Shown: positions 16,001 through 25,502 of the stretch, piece by piece | Position numbering within the stretch: position 1 is the stretch's first letter | Layout: each line of letters begins with the position of its first letter | Assembly (NCBI GenBank): GCA_964632545.1 | Contig: CAZWBQ010000002.1 | Location: forward strand, 62,001-126,000 | Length of the DNA: 64,000 nucleotides | Source: UBA7398 sp964632545 | Lineage (GTDB): Bacteria > Actinomycetota > Actinomycetes > Nanopelagicales > Nanopelagicaceae | Reading direction: 5' to 3' | Translations under genes and position numbers: made by a program | The notes under the pieces: model-generated | Database searches by the model: none | Told to the model about the DNA's origin: nothing | What the model saw: only the letters and a program-made list of their open reading frames with translations

Positions 16001-17874
16001 TGACAACCACAATGGATAAAACTGCATCAGCAGGTCATTCCACTAAGCGTCCTTTAATTGAAAAACTAAATGTATTTACTGCATTCGGTCTTGGAATAAT
16101 TTTAGCTGTAGTTTGTTACGTACTTGCGGTTAAATTTATTCCGGAAGATACCGATTCAATGCTAATACATACTAAACATGATCAAGTTGTTTTACTTGCA
16201 ATGATCGGGTGGTTTGTTGGGTTCATGGTTGGAATCGGCGCACTTATTGGGCCATTCCGCTGGTTGCTCGGAAAAGATTTAACACATGATGAAAATATGT
16301 TTTATGCTGGTAAAGATTTAGGAGTAAAACGTTATTTTAGATACACCACAGACCATAAAGTTGTAGGTATTCAGTACTTAGTAATTACCATGGTGATATT
16401 CGGTGTTGGCGGAATTCTTGCTATGTTAATTCGTACTAATTTAGGAAACCCTGAAGGTGGCTGGATTCATCCGCAGGCATACAACGCAATCGTAGGCATT
16501 CATGGCATCATCATGATTGTTGGCACAATCATCATGATTACCGGACCATTTGGTAACTTCGTAATGCCAATCATGATTGGCGCACGAGATATGGCATTTC
16601 CTCGATTAAATGCCCTTAGTTTTTGGCTAATTGTTGCGGCAATTCCACCAATCCTTTCATCATTCTTCTTAGGTGGAATCATGACTGGCTGGACAGCTTA
16701 TGAGCCACTAGCTTCTGAATCTCCTGCAGGTATGGATGGATACATAATGTTCATCTGTATTTTTGCACTTTCAACAATGGTCGCTGGTGCAAATATCACT
16801 GCAACTGTGGTTCGAATGCGTGCTCGCGGTATGACTTGGAACCGAACCCCAATCTTTATTTATGGCGTGGTTGCATCTGTTGCGCTCGCGCTTCCTGCAT
16901 TCCCTGTCTTCTTCTTATCCCAAATTATGTCTGCGTTTGATCGCGCAATGGGTACGACTTTTTATAATCCAGCTGGTGGTGGCAGTGGTTGGTTATATGA
17001 GAACTTATTCTGGTTGATGGGACACCCTGAAGTTTACGTAATTTTAATTCCGGCAATTGCTGCGTTAATGGAAATGGCACCAGTATTTACTCGACGACCG
17101 CTATTTAGTTTTAATGTTGCAGTAATGGGTATTGCTGGAATTTGTGGGCTGAGCGCATTGGTTTGGGCGCATCACATGTATATGAGCGGATGGGCGCCAT
17201 TGCTTAATGGACCATTCATGTTAACCACGGAATTAATTTCGATTCCTACGGGAATGCTCTTCTTCGTATTAGTTGGAACACTCTGGCGCGGTCGACTTTG
17301 GTTAACCGTACCAATGGCTTCAATTTATGCGCTGTTATGGAACTTCATGATCGGTGGAATTACTGGAATTTATCTTTCAGATGTTCCAGCTGATGGAACT
17401 TTGCACGGCACTATGTTTGTTACTGCACATTTCCATTACACATTAATGGGTGCGGGATTAACTGGTGCTATTGCATCAATTTCTTATTGGTTCCCAAAGA
17501 TGACCGGACGGATGTTAGATCGCCGTCTTTCATGGGTTTCATTCTGGATGGTGCAAATTGGATTTAACGTGGCATTTACTGGGATGTTCTTAGTTGGACT
17601 TGCTGGTCAACCTCGTCGAGTTGAAACCTATAACGCAATGTTTAATCAAGGAAACATGATCACAACTGGTGGCGCATATGTAATTATGGCTGGCATGTTG
17701 GTTTTGTTATTCGCAGTTATAGATTCATGGCGAAATGGCATTAAAGCTTCTGATAATCCTTGGTTTGCAAAGACTTTAGAATGGAGCGTTCCTACGCCGG
17801 TTCCGCTAGAAAACTTTGCGACTCTTCCAGTAGTTACGACAGATGCTTACGGTTACGGAAAGGCAAAGTCATGA
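16000..17874 (+). CDS. ctaD: Cytochrome c oxidase subunit I
   Basis: A 624-residue catalytic subunit of an aa3-type haem-copper oxidase that reduces oxygen and pumps protons. Haem a ligand His168 (GIHG), CuB ligand His342 with the cross-linked Tyr346 (HPEVY), CuB ligands His391-His392 (AHHM), and haem ligands His477 and His479 (HFHYT) are all in place. The N-terminal part before about residue 110 contains extra helices, making the protein longer than the usual 550-580 residues. It overlaps ctaC by 1 base and ctaE by 4, in a tight operon. Confidence 0.95.
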   Translation: MTTTMDKTASAGHSTKRPLIEKLNVFTAFGLGIILAVVCYVLAVKFIPEDTDSMLIHTKHDQVVLLAMIGWFVGFMVGIGALIGPFRWLLGKDLTHDENMFYAGKDLGVKRYFRYTTDHKVVGIQYLVITMVIFGVGGILAMLIRTNLGNPEGGWIHPQAYNAIVGIHGIIMIVGTIIMITGPFGNFVMPIMIGARDMAFPRLNALSFWLIVAAIPPILSSFFLGGIMTGWTAYEPLASESPAGMDGYIMFICIFALSTMVAGANITATVVRMRARGMTWNRTPIFIYGVVASVALALPAFPVFFLSQIMSAFDRAMGTTFYNPAGGGSGWLYENLFWLMGHPEVYVILIPAIAALMEMAPVFTRRPLFSFNVAVMGIAGICGLSALVWAHHMYMSGWAPLLNGPFMLTTELISIPTGMLFFVLVGTLWRGRLWLTVPMASIYALLWNFMIGGITGIYLSDVPADGTLHGTMFVTAHFHYTLMGAGLTGAIASISYWFPKMTGRMLDRRLSWVSFWMVQIGFNVAFTGMFLVGLAGQPRRVETYNAMFNQGNMITTGGAYVIMAGMLVLLFAVIDSWRNGIKASDNPWFAKTLEWSVPTPVPLENFATLPVVTTDAYGYGKAKS

Positions 17875-18476
17875 GCCAAGAAAAAACACATACACATCAC
17901 GAGCATCCAGATGTAGTTGGAAGCCGTAATAGATTAGGTGTAATTCTTATTCTCGTTGCAGACATTGCGATGGCGTTAAGTATTCTCTTTGTTTATTTCT
18001 ACTTAAAAGGCCAAAATGTAAACAATATGTGGTTGCCAGCGGCCACGGAAGAAGTGCCGGCTACCGTTCCAGTATCGAGCATGGGCGCTTTTTATATTGC
18101 CATAATCTCTGCACTTGGCATGTTGCTAAATGGATATGCGCTAAAAGGCGCGAAAGCTAAAAATCAAGCACAATTAACGCTAGGCACGCTTATTGCATTT
18201 GCGATGAGCGTGATTGGTTTGGTTTATCAAATTCAGCAGATGAATAGTGCGCCATTCACAATGCGAATGGGTGCATATGCATCTTGTTACTATTTAATAG
18301 CTGGCTTGAACGCTTTACATCTTGCATTAACAGTATTTATTGCACTGGGAAATTGGAATCGTGCTCGACTTGGTTTATATAAAACCAATCACTGGCATGT
18401 TGCAATTATTCAAGTTTGGTGGATCTGGATGACCGTTTCTGCTGCACTTGGTGCATTTGCACTCTCCTTTACTTAA
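17871..18476 (+). CDS. ctaE: Cytochrome c oxidase subunit III (short form)
   Basis: A 201-residue membrane protein with five hydrophobic helices, consistent with the short actinobacterial subunit III. A His-rich N-terminus (THTHHEHPD) precedes the first helix. NRLGVILILVADIAMALSI corresponds to the first conserved helix, and ALHLALTVF to the later one with the conserved His. The ATG overlaps the ctaD stop (ATGA at 17871-17874), so translation is coupled. Divergence from typical CtaE is noticeable, but position and helix pattern make the call fairly safe. Confidence 0.82.
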   Translation: MSQEKTHTHHEHPDVVGSRNRLGVILILVADIAMALSILFVYFYLKGQNVNNMWLPAATEEVPATVPVSSMGAFYIAIISALGMLLNGYALKGAKAKNQAQLTLGTLIAFAMSVIGLVYQIQQMNSAPFTMRMGAYASCYYLIAGLNALHLALTVFIALGNWNRARLGLYKTNHWHVAIIQVWWIWMTVSAALGAFALSFT

Positions 18477-18493
18477 AAACCGGAGATCTCGTA

Positions 18494-19393
18494 ATTCCAA
18501 CTACCGATCCGATAATTAAAGGTCTGATTCCACTTATTCAGTGGTTAGATCGATTACTTCCAATCTGCATAATCGCGCTACTTCTTCTAGTTGCGCATTT
18601 TTTACCGGAGAATTCCCAATTAATTTCACGGAAAACTTATAATCTGATTTCATTTCTAGGGTTCGCTTGGTCAGCTGACGTTTTCTTTCTCTCCATTTTG
18701 AAACTTGCCGATATTTTTGCAGGCACCTTCAGCATGGTTCTCGGAGAACCCAACATGCTCCGCAGCTTTTTAATTCAAGTTCGTACTGGCCAAATAATGC
18801 TTGCTCAAACTTTCGCCGGAATCATAATCGCGATCTGGGCTCAACTTATTCGGAATAGAGTCGGCGCTCGAGTTCTAACTTTATTTGCAGTTTTAGCGTT
18901 GCTGCCTCCGGCTCTTGGTGGTCATTCTGGATCTAATTCCCAGCACCAATTAGCTATAACTAGTTGGGGAGTTCATATACTTTCCGTTTCACTTTGGGTT
19001 GCTGGAGTTTTATCACTTGTAATTTTAATAGTTCTACAAAATTCTGAGATATTCCAAGCTGCAAAAATGTTTAGTCCGCTTGCCTTGATTTGTTTTATCG
19101 GAACGGTTGTTAGTGGGGTAATAAACGCTTCACTTCGAATTGATTTAGCGCATGAGTTATTTAGTAGCCGTTACGGTTTAATTCTTCTAAGTAAAATTAT
19201 TATTTTTATTATGCTTGGTGGATTAGGTGCTTTTTACCGATTTCGGATTCTAAATTCTTTTGATACTTTATCAATTAGGGGAGTTCAACTATTTACGCGT
19301 CTGATTGGCGCCGAACTATTTTTAATGTCTATGGCAATTATGTTGGCAGCCGTGCTTAGTCAAACTAAATTCCCAACGCCACTACTTCCGTAA
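18494..19393 (+). CDS. CopD-like copper resistance/transport membrane protein
   Basis: About 299 residues with seven to eight membrane helices, resembling the CopD domain (PF05425), which is linked to copper handling. LPPALGGHSGSNSQHQ and WGVHILSVSLWVAGV carry the conserved histidines. The start is unresolved: the only ATG (18416) or GTG (18419) that opens the frame lies inside ctaE and would translate conserved ctaE bases out of frame. An ATT at 18494, eight bases after GGAG, is the best-placed initiator and is used here. It is the last gene of the oxidase operon and presumably helps supply copper. Confidence 0.7.
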   Translation: MPTTDPIIKGLIPLIQWLDRLLPICIIALLLLVAHFLPENSQLISRKTYNLISFLGFAWSADVFFLSILKLADIFAGTFSMVLGEPNMLRSFLIQVRTGQIMLAQTFAGIIIAIWAQLIRNRVGARVLTLFAVLALLPPALGGHSGSNSQHQLAITSWGVHILSVSLWVAGVLSLVILIVLQNSEIFQAAKMFSPLALICFIGTVVSGVINASLRIDLAHELFSSRYGLILLSKIIIFIMLGGLGAFYRFRILNSFDTLSIRGVQLFTRLIGAELFLMSMAIMLAAVLSQTKFPTPLLP

Positions 19394-19437
19394 CGCTTAA
19401 ATGTGTGGAATTTCCCGCGACCTGAGAAGATAACCCC

Positions 19438-20571
19438 ATGCGCGAGATCGTAATTCTAGGTTCCACAGGCTCTATCGGTGTTCAAGCCCTAGAGATCGTT
19501 GCAGCCAATCCTGGAAAATTTAAAGTTGTTGGCCTCGCGGCTGGCTCAAAGAATTTAGAGTTATTACTTTCTCAAGCGAAGAAATTTAATGTACCTATAG
19601 TTGGGACAACTGCTGATACTTCCGCCATCAAAGATGGAATTGCGGGATTACATGTAATTGATGGCGCAACCGCAGCATCACAAATTGCTGCATTGCCATG
19701 CGATGTTGTGCTCAACGGGATAAACGGTTCAATTGGTTTAGAGCCAACTCTGGCAGCACTTGCTGCCGGAAATTTAGTTGCGTTAGCAAATAAAGAGTCA
19801 CTAGTTGCTGGTGGTGATTTAGTAATGGCTTATGGTCGCGATCGAATAATTCCAGTCGACTCGGAACATTCTGCACTTTATCAATGCATGCTTGCTGGAA
19901 AAATAAGCGATGTAAAGAAAGTAATTCTCACTGCGAGCGGCGGTCCATTTAGAGATCGAAATGATCTTTCCACAGTTACTGTTGCGGAAGCATTAACTCA
20001 CCCGACTTGGAGTATGGGAAATGTTGTTACGATTAACTCAGCAACTCTTGTTAATAAAGGGCTTGAGATAATTGAAGCTCATTATTTATTTGATTTACCA
20101 TATGAAAAAATTGAGGCAGTCATTCATCCACAATCAGTTGTTCACTCCATGGTGGAATTTAAAGACGGCACGACGATGGCGCAAGCGAGCCCGCCCAATA
20201 TGAAAGGTCCGATTGGATATGCGCTGGGATTCCCAGAACGAGTTTTAGATTTAATGAATCCAATTGATTGGAAGGTTAAGCAGGATTGGAGTTTTGAGCC
20301 AATTAATAATGAGAAGTTTCCCGCAATTGATCTAGCGCGCAGATGTGGCGATCTAGGGGGCGGCACAACTGCAATATTTAATGCCGCAAATGAAGTGGCA
20401 GTCGCCGCATTTCTTGAGGGTCGCATTAAATTCACAGCAATTGTAGATACCATCGAAACTGTGTTGCAGAAAATTGGTGCTGGTGCGCCAATAAAGTTGC
20501 GTGACCTGAAAGATGTCAGCGCTATCGAGAATGATGCCCGGCGGGTAGCTCGCGAAACGTTAGGGGTTTAA
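19438..20571 (+). CDS. dxr: 1-deoxy-D-xylulose 5-phosphate reductoisomerase
   Basis: A 377-residue NADPH enzyme that makes 2-C-methyl-D-erythritol 4-phosphate, the first committed step of the non-mevalonate isoprenoid route. GSTGSIG (8-14) is the NADPH loop; NKES and the DSEHSA motif with acidic metal ligands follow; HPTWSMG and NKGLEIIEAH are the conserved active-site segments. It opens a run with rseP and ispG. The stop TAA is followed directly by the GTG of rseP with no spacer. Confidence 0.95.
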   Translation: MREIVILGSTGSIGVQALEIVAANPGKFKVVGLAAGSKNLELLLSQAKKFNVPIVGTTADTSAIKDGIAGLHVIDGATAASQIAALPCDVVLNGINGSIGLEPTLAALAAGNLVALANKESLVAGGDLVMAYGRDRIIPVDSEHSALYQCMLAGKISDVKKVILTASGGPFRDRNDLSTVTVAEALTHPTWSMGNVVTINSATLVNKGLEIIEAHYLFDLPYEKIEAVIHPQSVVHSMVEFKDGTTMAQASPPNMKGPIGYALGFPERVLDLMNPIDWKVKQDWSFEPINNEKFPAIDLARRCGDLGGGTTAIFNAANEVAVAAFLEGRIKFTAIVDTIETVLQKIGAGAPIKLRDLKDVSAIENDARRVARETLGV

Positions 20572-21759
20572 GTGGGATTTCTTGGAGTAATAGCATTTGT
20601 AGTTGCGCTGCTTTTTTCAGTAATGGTCCATGAATTTGGCCATTACATAACAGCAAAGCGTTACGGCATGAAAGTAACTGAATTCTTTTTAGGATTTGGA
20701 AAGCGAATTTGGTCTACTACTAAGGGTGAAACTGAATTTGGCATCAAAGCAATTCCCGCAGGTGGCTATTGCAAAATTGTAGGAATGTCACCACGTGAAG
20801 AGCTAGCTAGTGAAGATAGCCATCGAGCTTTTTATAAAGCTTCTTCGAAGCGACGGCTAGTTGTCCTTGGGGCAGGTTCATTTAATCATTTCGTACTAGG
20901 CATATTTTTACTTTTCATATTAATTGCTGGCATCGGAACTTCTCAAGTATTGCCAATAGTTGAAGAGACTTTGCCTTGTATTCGAACTACTGAAACTGTT
21001 TGCACTTCGAGTTCAGCAGCTTCACCTGCTCATCTTGCTGGAGTTATGGCTAATGATCAGATAATTGGTGTAAACGGAAAAGATAATTTAAATTGGTCTG
21101 CAATTGTTCCTATTATTCGAGAGTCGGCTGGCAAAGAAATTACGCTCTCAGTACTTCGTAATGGTGAGAAAATATCCATTGCAGTTACGCCAGTTCAAAT
21201 TACAGTTGATGGAAAGAGTTGGGGAATTATTGGAGTCCGAAATAAAGTTGGTTTAGTTAGGCAAAATCCAATCGCGGCAAGTAAATCAACTGCCCTGATC
21301 ACCAAAGATTTAGTTACTGGTTCAATAAAAGCTTTAATTTCACTGCCAACTCAAATTCCGGCGCTACTTCGCCAAACTTTCGGCGGTGAAAAACGTAACG
21401 CGGAGGGATTAGTAGGTGTTGTTGGCGTTGCACGAGTTTCAGCGCAGACAGCTAGTAGCGGCGTGTTAACTTTTCCAGAAAAAATCGCTTCATTTGTTTT
21501 GATAATTGCAAGTTTAAATATTTTCGTCGGTATTTTTAATTTGTTGCCAATTTTGCCGTTAGATGGCGGACATATGGCAGTTGCTATTACTGAAGGGGTT
21601 CGTCGGAAAATTGCGTTGGCTCGCGGAAAAAGTGATCCAGGACCAATTGATGTGGAACGATTAACTCCGATTACGATGGTGGTTTTCGGGCTCCTTGCGG
21701 CGCTGACCTTATTACTTCTTGCTGCCGATATTTTCAATCCGATTTCACTCGGTCTTTAG
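20572..21759 (+). CDS. rseP: Site-2 intramembrane zinc metalloprotease (RseP/M50)
   Basis: A 395-residue membrane protease that cuts membrane-embedded regulators such as anti-sigma factors. The zinc motif HEFGH is at 20-24 in the first helix. A PDZ domain occupies about 135-215, and the second active-site motif, LPLDGGH, lies in the C-terminal helix pair (about 328-334). The start is GTG at 20572, immediately after the dxr stop. The dxr-rseP-ispG order is standard in actinobacteria, where the protein is also called Rip1-like. Confidence 0.92.
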   Translation: MGFLGVIAFVVALLFSVMVHEFGHYITAKRYGMKVTEFFLGFGKRIWSTTKGETEFGIKAIPAGGYCKIVGMSPREELASEDSHRAFYKASSKRRLVVLGAGSFNHFVLGIFLLFILIAGIGTSQVLPIVEETLPCIRTTETVCTSSSAASPAHLAGVMANDQIIGVNGKDNLNWSAIVPIIRESAGKEITLSVLRNGEKISIAVTPVQITVDGKSWGIIGVRNKVGLVRQNPIAASKSTALITKDLVTGSIKALISLPTQIPALLRQTFGGEKRNAEGLVGVVGVARVSAQTASSGVLTFPEKIASFVLIIASLNIFVGIFNLLPILPLDGGHMAVAITEGVRRKIALARGKSDPGPIDVERLTPITMVVFGLLAALTLLLLAADIFNPISLGL

Positions 21760-21761
21760 GG

Positions 21762-21767
21762 CAGAAT
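21762..21767 (+). promoter_or_regulatory. Candidate -10 element of ispG (leaderless)
   Basis: CAGAAT is followed by six bases and the ispG ATG. The same hexamer at the same kind of distance precedes azlC on the other strand. The first base departs from TAnnnT, so support is moderate. Confidence 0.35.
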
Positions 21768-21773
21768 AGGCAC

Positions 21774-22925
21774 ATGACCGATTTAGGAATGCCAAGCGCA
21801 CCATTACCGACTCTTGCACCTCGGCGAAAATCAAAGCAATTAAAAGTTGGCAGTGTTTTAGTCGGAGGCGATGCGCCAGTAAGCGTGCAATCAATGTGCA
21901 CGACGCTAACTTCGGATGTGAATGCAACGTTACAACAGATTGCAGAGCTAACCGCTTCAGGTTGTCAGATCGTTCGAGTAGCTGTACCAAGTCAAGATGA
22001 TGCAGACGCGTTGGCGCAGATTGCAAAGAAATCTCAAATTCCGGTTATTGCTGACATACATTTTCAACCCAAGTATATTTTTGCAGCAATTGATGCTGGT
22101 TGTGCAGCAGTCCGGGTTAATCCTGGAAATATCAAACAATTTGATGACAAAGTCAAAGAAGTAGCTAAAGCGGCCGGAGACGCTGGTGTACCAATTCGCA
22201 TTGGCGTAAATGCCGGTTCGTTAGATCCGCGTTTGATCGCTAAATATGGCAAGGCAACACCAGAAGCGTTAGTTGAATCAGCGCTTTGGGAAGCTGGTTT
22301 ATTTGAGGAGCATGGGTTTTCTGATATTAAAATCTCAGTAAAGCATCATGATCCGGTAACGATGGTGAAGGCTTATCGATTGCTAGCTGCAAAATGTAAT
22401 TACCCACTCCATCTTGGTGTTACCGAAGCTGGTCCAATTTTCCAAGGCACAATAAAGTCCGCCACCGCATTTGCAATCTTATTAGCTGAAGGAATTGGCG
22501 ACACAATTCGAGTCTCACTTTCTGCACCTCCAGTAGAGGAAGTAAAAGTTGGTATGTCTATTTTGGAATCACTTAACTTGCGCCAACGAAAACTTGAAAT
22601 AGTTTCTTGTCCATCTTGTGGTCGCGCGCAAGTTGATGTTTATTCACTGGCTGAAAAAGTTCAAGCAGGTTTAGAAGGAATGACAGTGCCGCTTCGCGTT
22701 GCAGTTATGGGATGCGTAGTAAACGGTCCAGGCGAAGCGCGCGAAGCTGATCTTGGCGTTGCATCTGGAAATGGAAAAGGACAGATATTTGTAAAAGGCG
22801 AAGTAATTAAAACTGTGCCAGAAGCGCAAATCGTGGAAACTTTAATCGAAGAAGCGATGCGCCTTGCCGAAGAGATGGAAGCTGCCGGCGTTGCCAGCGG
22901 CGAACCATCGGTAAATGTTCATTAA
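21774..22925 (+). CDS. ispG: 4-hydroxy-3-methylbut-2-enyl diphosphate synthase
   Basis: A 383-residue iron-sulfur enzyme of the non-mevalonate isoprenoid pathway, acting late in it to reduce MEcPP to HMBPP. Iron-sulfur ligands are visible as the two cysteines of SCPSCGR (about 281-284) and the cysteine of GCVVNGPGEA (about 316), in the short bacterial form without the plant insert. It begins 14 bases after rseP; a CAGAAT hexamer 6 bases before the ATG suggests an added leaderless start. proS follows after 29 bases. Confidence 0.95.
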   Translation: MTDLGMPSAPLPTLAPRRKSKQLKVGSVLVGGDAPVSVQSMCTTLTSDVNATLQQIAELTASGCQIVRVAVPSQDDADALAQIAKKSQIPVIADIHFQPKYIFAAIDAGCAAVRVNPGNIKQFDDKVKEVAKAAGDAGVPIRIGVNAGSLDPRLIAKYGKATPEALVESALWEAGLFEEHGFSDIKISVKHHDPVTMVKAYRLLAAKCNYPLHLGVTEAGPIFQGTIKSATAFAILLAEGIGDTIRVSLSAPPVEEVKVGMSILESLNLRQRKLEIVSCPSCGRAQVDVYSLAEKVQAGLEGMTVPLRVAVMGCVVNGPGEAREADLGVASGNGKGQIFVKGEVIKTVPEAQIVETLIEEAMRLAEEMEAAGVASGEPSVNVH

Positions 22926-22942
22926 TTTTCGTTAGTTCTCGG

Positions 22943-22948
22943 TAAGGT
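22943..22948 (+). promoter_or_regulatory. Candidate -10 element of proS (leaderless)
   Basis: TAAGGT, six bases before the proS ATG, with no ribosome site in between. Position and sequence fit an actinobacterial leaderless promoter. Confidence 0.5.
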
Positions 22949-22954
22949 TGTGCC

Positions 22955-24679
22955 ATGTTGCGAATGTCTACCCTCTTCTTACGAACTCTTCGTGACGATC
23001 CATCAGATGCTGAAGTTGCTAGCCACCGATTATTAGTACGGGCTGGCTATGTTCGCCGAATTGCAGCGGGAATTTATTCATGGTTGCCACTTGGTTACAT
23101 AACTTACCGAAACATCGAGCGGGTAATCCGGGAAGAGATGGACGCTGCTGGCTTTCAAGAAGTTCATTTCCCTTCAATGTTGCCACGCGAACCATATGAA
23201 AAAACGAATCGTTGGGAAGAATATGGCGCTGATTTATTCAGATTGCAAGATCGCAAAGGTGGCGATTATCTACTAGGTCCAACCCACGAAGAGATGTTCA
23301 CGTTAATGGTTAAAGGTGAGTACTCCTCTTATAAAGATTTACCGCTTCATATTTATCAAATTCAAACAAAATTCCGCGATGAACCAAGACCGCGAAGTGG
23401 CATTATTCGTGGCCGTGAATTTGTAATGAAAGATTCATATTCTTTTGATTTGGATGATGCCGGCTTGGATGCTTCCTATGAGAAACATCGCCAGGCATAT
23501 ATAAAAACTTTCGATCGACTTGGTTTGAAATACAACATAGTGGCTGCAATGTCTGGCGCTATGGGAGGGTCACGTTCTGAAGAGTTCTTAGCACCATGCC
23601 CAACTGGTGAAGATACTTACGTTCTCTGTGAAAAATGTGGCTATGCCGCAAATGTAGAAGCAATGACCACAAAAGTCTTAACGAAGGAGATTCCTACTCC
23701 GCCTCCGGTTGAAGTTATGGAGACACCAAATACCCCAACGATTGATTCGCTAGTTGAGGTTATGAATAAGAATTACGGTGGCGGATTTAGTGCAGGGGAC
23801 ACCTTAAAGAATATTCTTTTGATGGCAGATGGCGTGGCAATCTCTGTATTGGTTCCAGGTAATCGAGAAGTAGATGTAAAGAGAGTGCAAGCTAATCTGC
23901 CCGGAGTAAAAGATTTGAGACTTTTTGAAGAGGCAGATTTTGCAGCTCGTAAAGAATTAGTAAAAGGATATGTTGGACCGCAAGATGCTAAAAAGTTTGG
24001 GCTTAAACTTTATGCTGATCCAAGAATTGCTGTCGGTACTCATTGGATAACTGGTGCAAATCAAATAAATAAACATGCGCGTTATGTAACACATGGTCGA
24101 GATTTTGAAGTTGATGCATTTGTAGAAGCTGTTGAGATTGAAGCTGGCGACCTTTGTCCTAAATGTGACAACACGGTAATCATTGATCGCGCTATTGAAA
24201 TCGGCCATATCTTCGCCCTCGGTCGAAAATATGCGGAGAACTTAGATTTAACTGTGTTAGATCATGAAGGAAAATCGCGAGTAGTAACTATGGGATCTTA
24301 TGGAATTGGTGTTTCAAGGGCAGTTGCGGCTATCGCCGAACAGAGCCATGATGAAATTGGATTATCTTGGCCAATCGAAATTGCACCTGCGCAAGTTCAT
24401 ATTGTCGCAACCGGTAAAGATGATCAACCTTTTAACGTTGCTGAAGAATTAGCTAAGAACATTGAATCAAGTGGTAAAACTGTGATGCTAGACGATCGCC
24501 GCGATGCCAGCCCTGGTGTTAAATTTAAGGATGCTGAGTTAATTGGGAATCCAATAATTGTGATTGTCGGAAAAGCGCTTGTTGACGGAAAAGTCGAATT
24601 AAGAATTAGAAAGAGTGGCGAAAAGCGTGAAGTTGCTTTGGAAAATGCATTAGCTGAAGTACTAGCGCTGCTGGCTTAG
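22955..24679 (+). CDS. proS: Prolyl-tRNA synthetase
   Basis: A 574-residue class II aminoacyl-tRNA synthetase that charges tRNA-Pro. The bacterial-type layout is clear: N-terminal catalytic half with motif 1/2 (FRDEPRPRSGIIRGREF, about 144-160), an inserted editing domain (about 225-400) that would clear mis-charged alanine, the motif 3 region (GSYGIGVSR, about 448-456) and an anticodon-binding domain at the C-terminus. A TSUP transporter gene follows after 5 bases. Confidence 0.95.
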   Translation: MLRMSTLFLRTLRDDPSDAEVASHRLLVRAGYVRRIAAGIYSWLPLGYITYRNIERVIREEMDAAGFQEVHFPSMLPREPYEKTNRWEEYGADLFRLQDRKGGDYLLGPTHEEMFTLMVKGEYSSYKDLPLHIYQIQTKFRDEPRPRSGIIRGREFVMKDSYSFDLDDAGLDASYEKHRQAYIKTFDRLGLKYNIVAAMSGAMGGSRSEEFLAPCPTGEDTYVLCEKCGYAANVEAMTTKVLTKEIPTPPPVEVMETPNTPTIDSLVEVMNKNYGGGFSAGDTLKNILLMADGVAISVLVPGNREVDVKRVQANLPGVKDLRLFEEADFAARKELVKGYVGPQDAKKFGLKLYADPRIAVGTHWITGANQINKHARYVTHGRDFEVDAFVEAVEIEAGDLCPKCDNTVIIDRAIEIGHIFALGRKYAENLDLTVLDHEGKSRVVTMGSYGIGVSRAVAAIAEQSHDEIGLSWPIEIAPAQVHIVATGKDDQPFNVAEELAKNIESSGKTVMLDDRRDASPGVKFKDAELIGNPIIVIVGKALVDGKVELRIRKSGEKREVALENALAEVLALLA

Positions 24680-24684
24680 TAAGC

Positions 24685-25455
24685 GTGGAGATCTCACTTC
24701 TTGCAATCTTATTTCTTTTTATTGCATCTGGGTTTGCTGGCTTTGTTGATGCCGTAGCTGGCGGTGGCGGATTAATTTCACTTCCTTCGCTATTAGTAGC
24801 GCTACCAAACGCTGCAACAGCAGATGTACTCGGTACTAATAAACTTCCGTCATTTTTAGGAACTTCCACTGCTGCATATTCATATGTAAAGCGATTACGC
24901 CCAGATTGGCGCCTAACATTTGCAATGGCAATTCCCGCCTTTATCGGTTCAATGTTAGGAGCGATGGCTGCTAGTAACTTTCCAAAAGATGCAGCGCGGC
25001 CAATAGTTTTACTTCTATTAATAATTGTTGCGATATATACCTGGCGGAAAAAAGAGCTTGGTTTGAATGAAAACTTTCGATTCGCTCGAAAACATAACAT
25101 TTCAATTGCAATAATCGCCGGAACAGTAATTGGTTTCTATGATGGAATTTTTGGCCCTGGCACCGGGTCCTTCTTGATGGTGATTTTGGTAGCGATAATT
25201 GGTTTTGCTTTTTTACAGGCTTCAGCGACAGCTAAAATCGTAAATTGGAGTACCAACTTAGGTGCGCTATTAATTTTCGGCTTTAATGGACACATCATGT
25301 GGTTATTAGGGTTCACAATGGCGTTTGGAAACATTACTGGCGCTATCACGGGAGCACGATTTGCGATTAGAGGGGGATCGGCTTTGGTCAGAAATGTTTT
25401 TCTAATAGTGACAGCACTATTGATTATCCGAATTGCGATTGATACATTCTTTTAA
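24685..25455 (+). CDS. TSUP-family (TauE/SafE) membrane transporter
   Basis: A 256-residue membrane protein with about eight helices, matching the TSUP family (PF01925) thought to export or import sulfite, sulfonates or organic acids. The two halves each carry the family pattern GFVDAVAGGGGLISLPSL (about 19-36) and GFYDGIFGPGTGSF (about 151-164), with the typical glycine-rich loops. The GTG start is 5 bases after proS, suggesting cotranscription. The substrate is not predictable. Confidence 0.85.
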   Translation: MEISLLAILFLFIASGFAGFVDAVAGGGGLISLPSLLVALPNAATADVLGTNKLPSFLGTSTAAYSYVKRLRPDWRLTFAMAIPAFIGSMLGAMAASNFPKDAARPIVLLLLIIVAIYTWRKKELGLNENFRFARKHNISIAIIAGTVIGFYDGIFGPGTGSFLMVILVAIIGFAFLQASATAKIVNWSTNLGALLIFGFNGHIMWLLGFTMAFGNITGAITGARFAIRGGSALVRNVFLIVTALLIIRIAIDTFF

Positions 25456-25502
25456 TATACTAACGGAACAATTTAATAAACAACTTAATAGTTAGGTTTT
25501 AT

